From Pseudidiomarina marina (GTDB lineage: Bacteria; Pseudomonadota; Gammaproteobacteria; Enterobacterales; Alteromonadaceae), in NCBI RefSeq assembly GCF_003987045.1, contig NZ_PIPZ01000001.1, positions 124,001 to 188,000 of the forward strand: 64,000 bases of DNA. Reading direction: 5' to 3'. Below are positions 1 through 9,237 of this stretch, piece after piece; the first letter of the stretch is position 1; each line of letters begins with the position of its first letter. The notes beneath the pieces are model-generated. The model searched no databases. It saw only the letters and a list, made by a program, of their open reading frames with translations, and was not told where the DNA came from. A program made the translations under genes and the position numbers.

Positions 1-2
1 AA

Positions 3-698
3 CGTAAAGCAAATGCCGAAGATTTGAAAAAATTGAAAGCTGCTTTTATTGACGCAAAAGCGTACTACGATGCCAAACAGGCCAACGAACTTAATGGCAC
101 TGATGTACGCTGGGAAGCGATGACAGGTCTATTTGACGGAACAAGCAAGCTGTTTGTTCATGCGCACGACAAACGTCAGATGGAGCAAGCTATCGAACTG
201 GCATCAGAGTGGGGCTTTGAACTCGTTCTTGTTGGTGCACGCGATGCGTGGCGGATTGCCGACAAACTTGCTGCACAGGATATCTCTGTAGTCTATGGTG
301 AACCGTATGGCTTGCCAACACGCCATGACGAAGCATATGACCAAGCCTATGCGACACCAGCTGCACTTGCTGCTGCTGGCGTTGACTTTGCTATTGCCTA
401 TTCAACCGGCTTCTGGGATATCCGTAACCTTGCTTTTGCTGCAGGGAATGCGGTTGCTTATGGTCTTGATAAAGAGCAAGCATTGGCCGCGATTACCTTA
501 AAACCAGCTGAGGTTATGGGAGTTGCCGACAAAATTGGTTCTTTAGAAGTTGGTAAGAATGCATCACTGTTTGTTTCTGATGGTGATGTCATGGATCAAC
601 TTGGCCAAAAAGTACAACTGATGTTTATTGATGGTGCAGAGGTTGATCTTAACAATCGTCATAACCAGCTGTATCAAAAATATCGTCAAAAGCCATAA
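3..698 (+). CDS. Amidohydrolase family protein, C-terminal part (5' end outside window)
   Basis: The reading frame is open to the left edge, so the true start lies outside; the TTG at 24 is not a start. The visible 230 or so residues match the C-terminal half of metal-dependent amidohydrolases of the imidazolonepropionase-like group: a helix-rich 'VHAHD' segment, which carries a metal-ligand histidine in this family, then 'AYSTGFWDIRNLAFAAG', and the late landmarks 'ITLKPAEVMGVADKIGSLE' and 'GKNASLFVSDGD' that close the barrel and begin the small beta domain. In this family the 'NPAE..GVADR.GSLE.GKDADLVV' block is diagnostic of the fold but not of the substrate. A hydrolase acting on a cyclic amide or peptide-like bond is likely; the substrate is unknown. 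A strong terminator follows, so this is the last gene of its transcription unit. Confidence 0.85.
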   Translation, partial: RKANAEDLKKLKAAFIDAKAYYDAKQANELNGTDVRWEAMTGLFDGTSKLFVHAHDKRQMEQAIELASEWGFELVLVGARDAWRIADKLAAQDISVVYGEPYGLPTRHDEAYDQAYATPAALAAAGVDFAIAYSTGFWDIRNLAFAAGNAVAYGLDKEQALAAITLKPAEVMGVADKIGSLEVGKNASLFVSDGDVMDQLGQKVQLMFIDGAEVDLNNRHNQLYQKYRQKP

Positions 699-724
699 AG
701 AATTGCTTAATTGGCAAGTCCTGC

Positions 725-755
725 AAAAAGCCAGACATTTGTTCTGGCTTTTTTT
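725..755 (+). terminator. Rho-independent terminator after the amidohydrolase
   Basis: The arms AGCCAGA and TCTGGCT enclose a loop of seven bases or fewer and are followed by a run of seven T. An A run precedes the stem, so it could also work on the other strand, but no minus-strand gene ends here. Confidence 0.85.
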
Positions 756-846
756 GTGTTTTCGCAACAGTATCAAAAAGTAAGTATTGTGTTAGTTAAC
801 AGTAATTGGCAGTATTTACGCAAAGCTATCTAAAAAGGAAGAAACG

Positions 847-1152
847 ATGCCATTACACCGCCAGTTTGCCAATGACGGAAAAGAACTGATTATCGCCATC
901 AAAGGAAAATTCGATTTCGGTTTGGTCCAAGAGTTTCGTCAGGCCTACAGTAACGTCGGAGATCAACAGCCTACGGTATTTATTGATTTGCGAGAAACTG
1001 AATATTTGGACAGCTCTGCGTTAGGTATGCTGCTTAATATGCGTAAATCACTAGGGAAATCGGTTAAAGGGATTCACATCATCAATTGTCGACCGGAAGT
1101 AAGAAGCATTTTAGATATTTCTCGTTTCGATAAATTATTTGTCATTGAATAA
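847..1152 (+). CDS. STAS-domain anti-sigma factor antagonist (HsbA-like)
   Basis: This 101-residue protein is a single STAS domain. The phospho-acceptor motif is seen as 'YLDSSALGMLL', with the candidate serines at 56 and 57. In this family the unphosphorylated form binds an anti-sigma factor or another partner; a kinase phosphorylates the serine and a PP2C phosphatase removes the phosphate. The gene lies two bases before a PP2C plus kinase-domain protein, the arrangement of hsbA and hsbR in Pseudomonas aeruginosa, where the pair controls the anti-sigma factor FlgM and a diguanylate cyclase. The ATG has a good ribosome site (AAGGAAG, spacing about 5). Family assignment is firm; equating it with HsbA is inference from context. 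Confidence 0.88.
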   Translation: MPLHRQFANDGKELIIAIKGKFDFGLVQEFRQAYSNVGDQQPTVFIDLRETEYLDSSALGMLLNMRKSLGKSVKGIHIINCRPEVRSILDISRFDKLFVIE

Positions 1153-1154
1153 AG

Positions 1155-2813
1155 ATGAGTAGTTTTTATGAGTCAACAGCTCAATCGATGCACGTTTATG
1201 TGATTGATGACGGCTCTGACTTGGCGCGCGACGTCAATGCGCAGTTGCGTTCATATCAACTTTTCGCGGTGAGTACCTGCTCAATTGAGCAGGTGGCTAC
1301 GTTGTCAGCACCAAATGAGAAAGTCCTCTACCTCGTTGTGGCTGGCGAAAAAGCTCAAGTAGCACAAATAAGCGCGCTGTTACAATCAAGCAGTACTCAA
1401 AGTATTCTCATCACCGATAGCCCTATAGTGTTTCAGCAGCTCGGGCAGTTTGCGACTGACGCCTTACTGTGGCCATTGGCGTCCAACCTGCTGCAACAGC
1501 GTCTTAATTATCTGCACCAATTACAAGTGGCACATGATCAACTGGATGGATTAAAACAATCATTGGCTTGGCATAAAGCTCGCGTCGATCGTGAACACCA
1601 GCTTGTTGAACACATATTCCAAAATGCGTTGAGTCGAAATTATCTTGAGTATGCTCACGTTCATACCTATTTAACGCCTGTTTCAAAGTTTAATGGCGAT
1701 CTTTGCCTGATAGCTCCCGGACCGCTAGGCAACATATACATGCTTATGGCAGATTTTACCGGACACGGATTAGCTCCTGCCACCGGTGCGTTGCCGCTAT
1801 CACAGGCGTTTTTCGCCATGTCTGATCGCGGCGTATCGGTTGCAGAAATGGTCACCGAGTTTAATTACCGTATGAGCCGTCTGTTGCCTGATGACATGTT
1901 CTGTGCGGCAATTTTATTGGAATTATCTGCTAATGGTGAGCGAGTAACTTATTGGAATGGCGGGATGCCGGCCGCCTTATTGTTTGATGAACAAGGCGAA
2001 ATTTTAAAGCGTTTAAGTCCAGCGCATATGGCTCTGGGGGTGGTCGATGATGATGAATTTGATAGCCGTGTAGCAACGTTTCGGGCACCAAAAGGCAGCT
2101 CAATCGCCTTGTTTACCGATGGTGTAACCGAGTTACTTGGGCATCAGCATAAATTCTTGGGTTCGGAAGCACTCGAAATGCTGTTATCAAAGTATCCTCG
2201 GACAGAAGATTTTACTTCGTTAGTTGATGAGCTTGAGCGTTTCCGTGGTGAAACCCCCTTACACGATGACTTATCTCTCGCTATCTTAAGCTGCCGTCCA
2301 ACTGGTTTAGGTGAAGTAAAAGTCGAGCCAGAACAATTTGGCCTCCCATTTGTGTTTGAATCGGTATTACATCCCGAACACCTAACGACTGTGGACCCAG
2401 TTGCTCATATTCTGTCGGCCTTGAGTCAGTTGCCACACCTTCGTCGCCATCGAACGACCATTTATTTGTTTTTAGCTGAAGCATTTAATAATGCGCTGGA
2501 ACATGGGTTATTAGCGCTTGATTCGGCGATGAAGCAAGATCCTGAAGGGTTTGCTGAATATTACCAACTTCGGCTTGAGCGCTTACATGCACTTCAGCAT
2601 GGCGAGATTCGTATTCGCGTTCACTTCGAACCTAATTCGAAAGAACTCACAGTGAGTGTTTCTGATAATGGCAGCGGAGCGGCAGAAATATCGACCTCAC
2701 CGAATTTTACCGAGAAAAGCCATGGTCGAGGGTTAGAACTACTGCGGCAAATGACAACCGATTTACACTGGGATTCAGAAACCCGAACGGTCTCATTCAA
2801 ATACGTGCTTTGA
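1155..2813 (+). CDS. Fused receiver-like / PP2C (SpoIIE-type) phosphatase / HATPase kinase-domain regulator (HsbR-like)
   Basis: Three regions can be read. Residues about 12-125 look like a response-regulator receiver: the first strand keeps acidic residues ('VYVIDDG'), but the third strand reads 'VLYLVVAGE', without the usual phospho-acceptor Asp. Residues about 155-380 form a SpoIIE-type PP2C phosphatase, with metal-binding Asp in 'FNGDL' and 'ADFTGHGL' and later 'LFTDGVTEL' and 'HDDLSLAI'. The C-terminal about 140 residues are an RsbW-type ATPase: 'EAFNNALEHG' (N box), 'VSDNGSG' and 'GRGLELL'. A protein with both kinase-like and phosphatase domains could set the phosphorylation of the STAS partner just upstream. 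The start follows the upstream stop by two bases; an internal ATG at 1188 in the same frame is an alternative start. It ends two bases from the convergent yciH. Confidence 0.85.
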   Translation: MSSFYESTAQSMHVYVIDDGSDLARDVNAQLRSYQLFAVSTCSIEQVATLSAPNEKVLYLVVAGEKAQVAQISALLQSSSTQSILITDSPIVFQQLGQFATDALLWPLASNLLQQRLNYLHQLQVAHDQLDGLKQSLAWHKARVDREHQLVEHIFQNALSRNYLEYAHVHTYLTPVSKFNGDLCLIAPGPLGNIYMLMADFTGHGLAPATGALPLSQAFFAMSDRGVSVAEMVTEFNYRMSRLLPDDMFCAAILLELSANGERVTYWNGGMPAALLFDEQGEILKRLSPAHMALGVVDDDEFDSRVATFRAPKGSSIALFTDGVTELLGHQHKFLGSEALEMLLSKYPRTEDFTSLVDELERFRGETPLHDDLSLAILSCRPTGLGEVKVEPEQFGLPFVFESVLHPEHLTTVDPVAHILSALSQLPHLRRHRTTIYLFLAEAFNNALEHGLLALDSAMKQDPEGFAEYYQLRLERLHALQHGEIRIRVHFEPNSKELTVSVSDNGSGAAEISTSPNFTEKSHGRGLELLRQMTTDLHWDSETRTVSFKYVL

Positions 2814-2815
2814 GG

Positions 2816-3154
2816 TTAGCCACCAGCTAATTTCACTTTGAAGCCACGTTGTTCTAACCAAAGTTTTGCTTTTTCACGCTGATCACCTTGCAGCTCAATG
2901 GTTCCATCTTTCACCGCGCCACCAACGCCGCAGATTTTGCGTAATTGTGAGGCATAGTCAGCGAGTAAATCTGATTGCTGCGGGAGGTCGAATAAAACGG
3001 TAACACCTTTCCCTTTACGGCCTTTCGTCTGGCGTTGAATACGAACAACCTGAGATTTATCGATGGGTAAAGAGGCGTCATCCGTTGCGTTTTCAGCGGT
3101 CGTTTCGGTTTGCTGGAAACCAAGTTTTTTAAGTTGTTCCTGTAAACTGCTCAC
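2816..3154 (-). CDS. yciH: SUI1/eIF1-like translation factor YciH
   Basis: At 112 residues this is close to E. coli YciH (108). The C-terminal two thirds is the SUI1 fold, with 'GRKGKGVTVLFDL', 'LRKICGVGGAVKDGTIELQG' and 'LWLEQRGFKVKLAGG', which match the strands and RNA-binding loop of the bacterial eIF1 homologue. The N-terminal 40 residues are a low-conservation tail. In E. coli the protein influences start-site fidelity; its precise role in cells is not settled. The gene is divergent from cysB and ends tail to tail with the PP2C gene. Confidence 0.93.
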   Translation of the reverse strand: MSSLQEQLKKLGFQQTETTAENATDDASLPIDKSQVVRIQRQTKGRKGKGVTVLFDLPQQSDLLADYASQLRKICGVGGAVKDGTIELQGDQREKAKLWLEQRGFKVKLAGG

Positions 3155-3212
3155 AATTTCCTCAAATTCATCTTGGAATAAATAGCCGAGGTGTTATATA
3201 TTTTTGGCATAA

Positions 3213-4233
<1,021 letters not shown>

Positions 4234-4244
4234 CATTCACAGAG

Positions 4245-5618
4245 TTAGCACTCAATAATATTTACCGCGAGCCCACCGCGAGCGGTTTCTTTATACTTGG
4301 TTTTCATGTCGTTTCCAGTATCCCACATGGTTTTGATTACTTTATCTAAGGATACTTTGTGATCACCACTACCGCGTAGGGCAAGCCGAGCGGCATTGAT
4401 CGCTTTGATTGAGCCCATCGCATTTCGCTCAATACATGGCACTTGAACTAAACCGCCAACCGGATCACAGGTAAGACCTAAGTTATGTTCCATGCCGATC
4501 TCTGCGGCGTTTTCAACGGCACTCACGCTGCCGCCCATCAGTTCTGCTAACGCGCCTGCAGCCATAGAACAAGCTACGCCAACTTCACCTTGGCAACCAA
4601 CTTCGGCACCAGAAATAGAGGCATTCTTTTTGTATAAAATACCAATAGCTGCAGAGGTCAGTAAAAAGCGAACGACGGTTTCCTCATCTAACGGGGCAAT
4701 AAATTTATCGGCGTACTTCATCACCGCCGGAACAATTCCGGCGGCGCCGTTAGTCGGCGCTGTTACCACGCGTCCGCCGGCAGCATTTTCTTCATTTACA
4801 GCAAGAGCGAACAGATCAACCCAATCCATCGTTTGCATTGGGTCAGCCGATTTCTCGTTTTTTAATCGTTGATATAAACCTGGTGCACGACGACGTACTT
4901 TGAGGCCGCCTGGCAAAATACCTTCGGTACGAATACCCCGATCAATGCACTCATCCATAGTTTTCCAGATGTGCATAAGATTTTTACGAATTTCGTCTTC
5001 GCTACGGAAAACTTTTTCGTTTGCTAGCATCAGTGAGCTTATACGTAAGCCGTGCTCATTACAGTGCTTGAGTAGCTCATCGCAACTATCAAAAGGGTAA
5101 GGAATTGGTTTGGACGATTGTTCGATTGCTTCTTCTAAGGTTTCCTCAAAATCGGCATCGCGCACAATAAAACCGCCGCCAATCGAGTAATAGAGATCTT
5201 TGTAGATAACGTCATTACCTTGGTAGAGACGTAACTCCATCGCGTTAGCATGACGTGGCATGGTTTTGCGGCGATGAAAAACTATTGCACCTTCGCGCGG
5301 AAATTTAATTTCATGCTGACCCAACAACGCCAATCGCTGTGATTCTTCGGTGCGCTTTAAAAAGTCATCAACAGTTGTTGTATCAACAGTTTCCGGTTGC
5401 TCACCAGCCAACCCAAGAATGACAGCTTTACCAGTTCCATGCCCTTTACCGGTTTGTCCCAATGAGCCGAATAATTCAACGACAATGCCATCGACATTTG
5501 ATAGCCCAACCGCTTTATCTGCGGCTAACAAAAACTCATAAGCGGCACGCATTGGCCCAACGGTATGCGAGCTTGAAGGACCGATGCCAACTTTGTAGAT
5601 ATCAAACACACTGATCAT
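4245..5618 (-). CDS. sdaA: L-serine dehydratase, single-chain iron-sulfur type
   Basis: This 457-residue enzyme converts L-serine to pyruvate and ammonia with a 4Fe-4S cluster (E. coli SdaA is 454 residues). The start '[23 protein letters not shown]' carries the conserved SSSH substrate motif. Cysteines at 342, 384 and 395 fall at the cluster-ligand positions ('GCQGEVG', 'LTCDPVGG', 'VPCIERN'). The last residue is Cys457; in the Legionella enzyme the C-terminal cysteine reaches into the active site as the fourth ligand and blocks it until serine displaces it, and the same is expected here. The gene heads no clear operon; nudL starts beyond it with 18 bases between. It fits an organism that uses amino acids as carbon source. 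Confidence 0.96.
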   Translation of the reverse strand: MISVFDIYKVGIGPSSSHTVGPMRAAYEFLLAADKAVGLSNVDGIVVELFGSLGQTGKGHGTGKAVILGLAGEQPETVDTTTVDDFLKRTEESQRLALLGQHEIKFPREGAIVFHRRKTMPRHANAMELRLYQGNDVIYKDLYYSIGGGFIVRDADFEETLEEAIEQSSKPIPYPFDSCDELLKHCNEHGLRISSLMLANEKVFRSEDEIRKNLMHIWKTMDECIDRGIRTEGILPGGLKVRRRAPGLYQRLKNEKSADPMQTMDWVDLFALAVNEENAAGGRVVTAPTNGAAGIVPAVMKYADKFIAPLDEETVVRFLLTSAAIGILYKKNASISGAEVGCQGEVGVACSMAAGALAELMGGSVSAVENAAEIGMEHNLGLTCDPVGGLVQVPCIERNAMGSIKAINAARLALRGSGDHKVSLDKVIKTMWDTGNDMKTKYKETARGGLAVNIIEC

Positions 5619-5636
5619 AAATTAACTATGCTTCCA

Positions 5637-6233
5637 TTAGTCGTTTAAAGGACGATAAATAAGTTGTCGCTCAGGATACACGTGATCAGCTAGTTCACGC
5701 AAAATTCCAGCGGTAGCGCCCCAGATGTTTCTTTGCTGATACGGGATAAAGTATACCTGATCGTATATGAAACGCCTTAATCGGTATACAAAATGTTTGT
5801 TTTGATGCAAGACTTCACGTAAGGGGACGGTGAAGATTTCAGCAACTTCGCGATGATCACGTTGCAATGGCTGACTTGGATTAATGAGCACCACATAAGG
5901 TCGAATTAGAAAATTACTGATGACCGGATAATCATGAAGTTGTCCCACTAGCGTTATATCTTCTGGTAATAAACCAATTTCTTCTTGGGCTTCACGCACT
6001 GCTGTGGCGTATAAATCTGCATCATGCGGCTCTTGGCGTCCGCCTGGGAAACTGATTTGGCCGGCATGATGACGTAATTGTGCACTACGCTGAGTCAGTA
6101 TCACATGTAACTCACCCTGTTGCTCAAATAACGCTACTAATACCGCCGCAGGGCGCAAGCGCTTAATCAACGGGCGCTGAATAAAGGGGGCCGGATGCAG
6201 TTGAAAGCGGCGCAAGAATTCATCGCGAGTCAT
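5637..6233 (-). CDS. nudL: Nudix hydrolase, CoA pyrophosphatase type
   Basis: At 198 residues it is close to E. coli NudL/YeaB (192). It has the UPF0035 signature typical of coenzyme A pyrophosphatases ahead of the Nudix box ('ILTQRSAQLRHHAGQISFPG'), then the Nudix catalytic helix 'AVREAQEEIGL' with the metal-binding glutamates. The expected reaction is cleavage of CoA or acyl-CoA to 3',5'-ADP and phosphopantetheine. Its ATG overlaps the stop of pabB by four bases (ATGA), so the two are translationally coupled. The pabB-nudL pairing is also found in E. coli, which supports the assignment. Confidence 0.9.
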   Translation of the reverse strand: MTRDEFLRRFQLHPAPFIQRPLIKRLRPAAVLVALFEQQGELHVILTQRSAQLRHHAGQISFPGGRQEPHDADLYATAVREAQEEIGLLPEDITLVGQLHDYPVISNFLIRPYVVLINPSQPLQRDHREVAEIFTVPLREVLHQNKHFVYRLRRFIYDQVYFIPYQQRNIWGATAGILRELADHVYPERQLIYRPLND

Positions 6234-7570
6234 GACGAATTTGACCCAAACTGTTGACTGAGCACAGGGATAATGCGGGCGACTTTATCAAATGTTTCTT
6301 GATATTCACTGGCGCAATCTGAATCCGCTACAAGACCTCCGCCGGCCCAACAGTGCACAGCACCTTGTTTATCATCTGTGCGAGTAGCTACTAAGGTTCG
6401 AATAGCGATACTTGTATCGGCACGGCCGTGCTGTGAGAAGTAACCAAAACTTCCACAATAATAGCTACGACGGTGTGGCTCGAGTTCATCAATAATTTCC
6501 ATTGCCCGAATTTTAGGTGCACCGGTAATCGAGCCACCAGGAAAACAAGCCGCGAGTAACTGGATATTTTCATCGGTTGAACTTAATTTGCCGACAACCG
6601 TGCTCACGAGGTGGTGGACTGCTGGATAAGATTCAATGGCAAATAGTTTTGGTACTTTCACTGAGTTTGGTAAACATAAGCGGCTCAAATCATTTCGTAA
6701 TAAGTCGACAATCATGACGTTTTCGGCGCGGTCTTTACTTGAGCATTGTAAGGCTTCAGCAAGCTGACGATCTTGTTCTGCATCGGCCGCGCGTGGACGT
6801 GTACCTTTAATCGGCTTGGTTTCGACGTGGCCATGTTCATCAATAGCAAGAAATCGCTCTGGAGATAGTGATAATAGCGAGCCCTGTTCAAGCTGCATAA
6901 AAGCCGAGAAGGGGGCGTTGTTGTGCTGTCGAAGTAACTCGTAGGCTTGCCATGTATCGCCTTCGTATAAACTGGTAAATCGTTGGGCAAGATTAATCTG
7001 ATAACAATCGCCAGCGCGCAAATAACTTTGGACACGCGCGAAATTATCGGCGTAATCAACAGCAGACATATTGCTTTGCCATGATGTCATTAGCCGAAAT
7101 GGTAATTGGTTGGGTGACTGCGGCGACGGGGATAACCAGAACTGTTTTACTGTCTCAAGTTCTTCTTGCGGCGCCAAAAGCCACGTTTCGCCCGACTGAC
7201 GATGACGCATCAGTGCCTGCGTATAGAGCCCAACACTTAATTCAGGCAGTGTGATGTCTGCTCGTGCCTCAGATGGCAAGGTTTCTAATGCGCGCCCGGC
7301 ATCATAGCTCCAAGCACCGGCTAATCCGCCTTGAAATGGCAGTTCACTTGGCCCTTGGTAGGTAGGGAGTGTGGCTAACGCATCTTCAAGTACACGTGGC
7401 CAATTTGCGCCTGCTGTTATGATTTGTTGAGGTTGACGGAAGATAAAATCCCATTGACCCGCAGCATGCTCACAGCTATCTAGAAATAGCGCCATAGGTT
7501 CATCTTTGCAGCGCCGAAATAGTTCGACAAAAGAATCGGAAATGGTTAATTGAACTGCTTGTAAGGGCAC
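6230..7570 (-). CDS. pabB: Aminodeoxychorismate synthase component I
   Basis: This 446-residue chorismate-utilising enzyme (E. coli PabB 453) makes 4-amino-4-deoxychorismate from chorismate and ammonia for folate synthesis, with PabA supplying ammonia. The C-terminal chorismate-binding domain shows 'PIKGTRPR' with the catalytic lysine characteristic of PabB, 'DRAENVMIVDLLRNDLSR', 'CFPGGSITGAPKIRAMEII' and 'YCGSFGYFS'. The PIKGT motif separates it from anthranilate synthase TrpE, which has PIAGT. The start is GTG with ribosome site GGAGAG about six bases upstream. The next gene, nudL, overlaps its stop. No pabA is in the window. Confidence 0.94.
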   Translation of the reverse strand: MPLQAVQLTISDSFVELFRRCKDEPMALFLDSCEHAAGQWDFIFRQPQQIITAGANWPRVLEDALATLPTYQGPSELPFQGGLAGAWSYDAGRALETLPSEARADITLPELSVGLYTQALMRHRQSGETWLLAPQEELETVKQFWLSPSPQSPNQLPFRLMTSWQSNMSAVDYADNFARVQSYLRAGDCYQINLAQRFTSLYEGDTWQAYELLRQHNNAPFSAFMQLEQGSLLSLSPERFLAIDEHGHVETKPIKGTRPRAADAEQDRQLAEALQCSSKDRAENVMIVDLLRNDLSRLCLPNSVKVPKLFAIESYPAVHHLVSTVVGKLSSTDENIQLLAACFPGGSITGAPKIRAMEIIDELEPHRRSYYCGSFGYFSQHGRADTSIAIRTLVATRTDDKQGAVHCWAGGGLVADSDCASEYQETFDKVARIIPVLSQQFGSNSS

Positions 7571-7725
7571 AACATTCTCTCCGTTGCTAATATGCGCACC
7601 AGCATACCATAATCTGCTTAGCGGAAGCGTTAACGAAACTAGTCAGCCAGCCGACAAAACGCTATGATAGCGTCAACTTTACGTTACCCCTTGAAATTCG
7701 AACCAAGCTAAGTTCCGAGGTATTC

Positions 7726-9237
7726 ATGGCCACAATTCGTCAGGCAGATTTTATCGAGAGTATTGCTGATGCTCTACAGTACATTTCGTACTACCACCCA
7801 TTCGATTTTGTTCAAGCTCTTGAGAAGGCTTATCACCGCGAGCAGAGCGAAGCGGCAAAAAATGCGATTGCCCAAGTTCTAACCAATTCGCGTATGTCAG
7901 CGCAAGGGCATCGTCCAATTTGCCAAGATACCGGTATTGTGACCTGCTTCGTAAAAGTGGGAATGGGTGTGCAATGGGATAAAACTGACTTGACGGTACA
8001 GCAGATGGTGGATGAAGGCACTCGACGCGCCTACACCAACCCAGAAAACCCATTGCGCGCATCCATTGTTGCTGACCCAGCTGGCGCGCGTAAAAACACT
8101 GGCGATAACACACCAGCGGTTGTGCATATCGATATGGTGCCAGGTGATAAGGTTGAGGTAATGATTGCAGCCAAAGGTGGCGGCTCTGAAAATAAATCAA
8201 AAATGGTCATGCTCAATCCAAGCGATAATATTGCTGATTGGGTGGTTGAAACCATGCCCAAATTGGGCGCTGGTTGGTGCCCGCCAGGCATGATCGGTTT
8301 AGGCATTGGTGGTACTGCGGAAAAGTCTGCGGTGTTGGCCAAAGAAGCATTAATGGATCCCGTCGATATTCAAGAACTGCTTGACCGTGGCCCTGAAAAC
8401 GCTGACGAAGAATTACGCTTAGAAATTTATCATCGAGTGAACAAGTTAGGTATTGGTGCACAAGGCTTAGGTGGTGTCACCACCGTGATGGATGTGAAAA
8501 TTAAAACTGCACCAACGCACGCCGCATCAAAGCCGGTGACGCTAATTCCTAACTGCGCAGCTACCCGTCATGCGCATTTTGTGCTCGATGGTTCAGGCCC
8601 TGCAGATTTGCAGCCGCCAAAGTTAGAAGATTGGCCGGATATTACGTTTGAATTGGGTGACGATGCGCGCCGCGTAAACTTGGATACCGTGACGCAAGCG
8701 GATATTGAGACTTGGAAAACCGGTGAAACGGTTCTGTTATCCGGCAAAATGCTTACCGGTCGCGATGCTGCGCATAAGCGGATTAAAGATATGCTCGATC
8801 GCGGTGAAAAACTGCCGGTAGATTTTACTAATAAATTCATTTACTACGTTGGTCCAGTTGATCCGGTCGGCGATGAAGTTGTTGGCCCTGCGGGCCCAAC
8901 AACAGCAACGCGGATGGATAAATTTACCGACTTGATGCTCGATAAAACCGGCATCTTAGGCATGATCGGTAAAGCCGAGCGCGGTCCAGCAACAGTCGAA
9001 AGCATTAAGCAACATAAAGCGGTTTATTTGATGGCCGTTGGCGGAGCTGCTTATCTTGTTGCGAAAGCAATTAAGAAGGCGCGTGTTGTGGCGTTCGAAG
9101 ATCTCGGTATGGAAGCCATCTACGAATTTGAAGTAGAAGACATGCCGGTGACTGTGGCAGTTGATAGTACTGGTGAGAATGCGCATGAGACCGGTCCTGC
9201 TATTTGGCGTGTGAAACTGGAAGCCGCTGATGCTTAA
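7726..9237 (+). CDS. fumA: Fumarate hydratase class I, 4Fe-4S type
   Basis: The 503-residue protein catalyses hydration of fumarate to malate in the TCA cycle. It has both the N-terminal alpha part with 'GHRPICQDTGI' and 'NTGDNTPAVVH', and the C-terminal beta part with 'LLSGKMLTGRDAAHKRI' and 'GPAGPTTATRMDKF'. Cysteines 66, 185 and 277 match the three cluster ligands of class I fumarases; their spacing (119 and 92) is almost that of E. coli FumA. It is about 45 residues shorter than E. coli FumA and resembles the roughly 505-residue form of pseudomonads. It is divergent from pabB, and its end overlaps rmuC by eight bases. Confidence 0.95.
   Translation: MATIRQADFIESIADALQYISYYHPFDFVQALEKAYHREQSEAAKNAIAQVLTNSRMSAQGHRPICQDTGIVTCFVKVGMGVQWDKTDLTVQQMVDEGTRRAYTNPENPLRASIVADPAGARKNTGDNTPAVVHIDMVPGDKVEVMIAAKGGGSENKSKMVMLNPSDNIADWVVETMPKLGAGWCPPGMIGLGIGGTAEKSAVLAKEALMDPVDIQELLDRGPENADEELRLEIYHRVNKLGIGAQGLGGVTTVMDVKIKTAPTHAASKPVTLIPNCAATRHAHFVLDGSGPADLQPPKLEDWPDITFELGDDARRVNLDTVTQADIETWKTGETVLLSGKMLTGRDAAHKRIKDMLDRGEKLPVDFTNKFIYYVGPVDPVGDEVVGPAGPTTATRMDKFTDLMLDKTGILGMIGKAERGPATVESIKQHKAVYLMAVGGAAYLVAKAIKKARVVAFEDLGMEAIYEFEVEDMPVTVAVDSTGENAHETGPAIWRVKLEAADA

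Noticed and set aside
787-815. TTGTGT-17-CAGTAT as promoter of the STAS gene
   Set aside because: The -10 matches only three of six positions; too weak to list as a feature.
4492-4872. Plus-strand 126-codon ORF opposite sdaA
   Set aside because: Antisense shadow of a firmly identified enzyme; no ribosome site.
7663-7668. TATGAT as a -10 for the fumarase gene
   Set aside because: No acceptable -35 at the right spacing; the small palindrome around it (ACGCTA/TAGCGT) is too short to call.
7751-8200. Minus-strand 149-codon ORF opposite the fumarase gene
   Set aside because: It lies wholly inside fumA, has no family resemblance and no ribosome site; a shadow of biased codon use.
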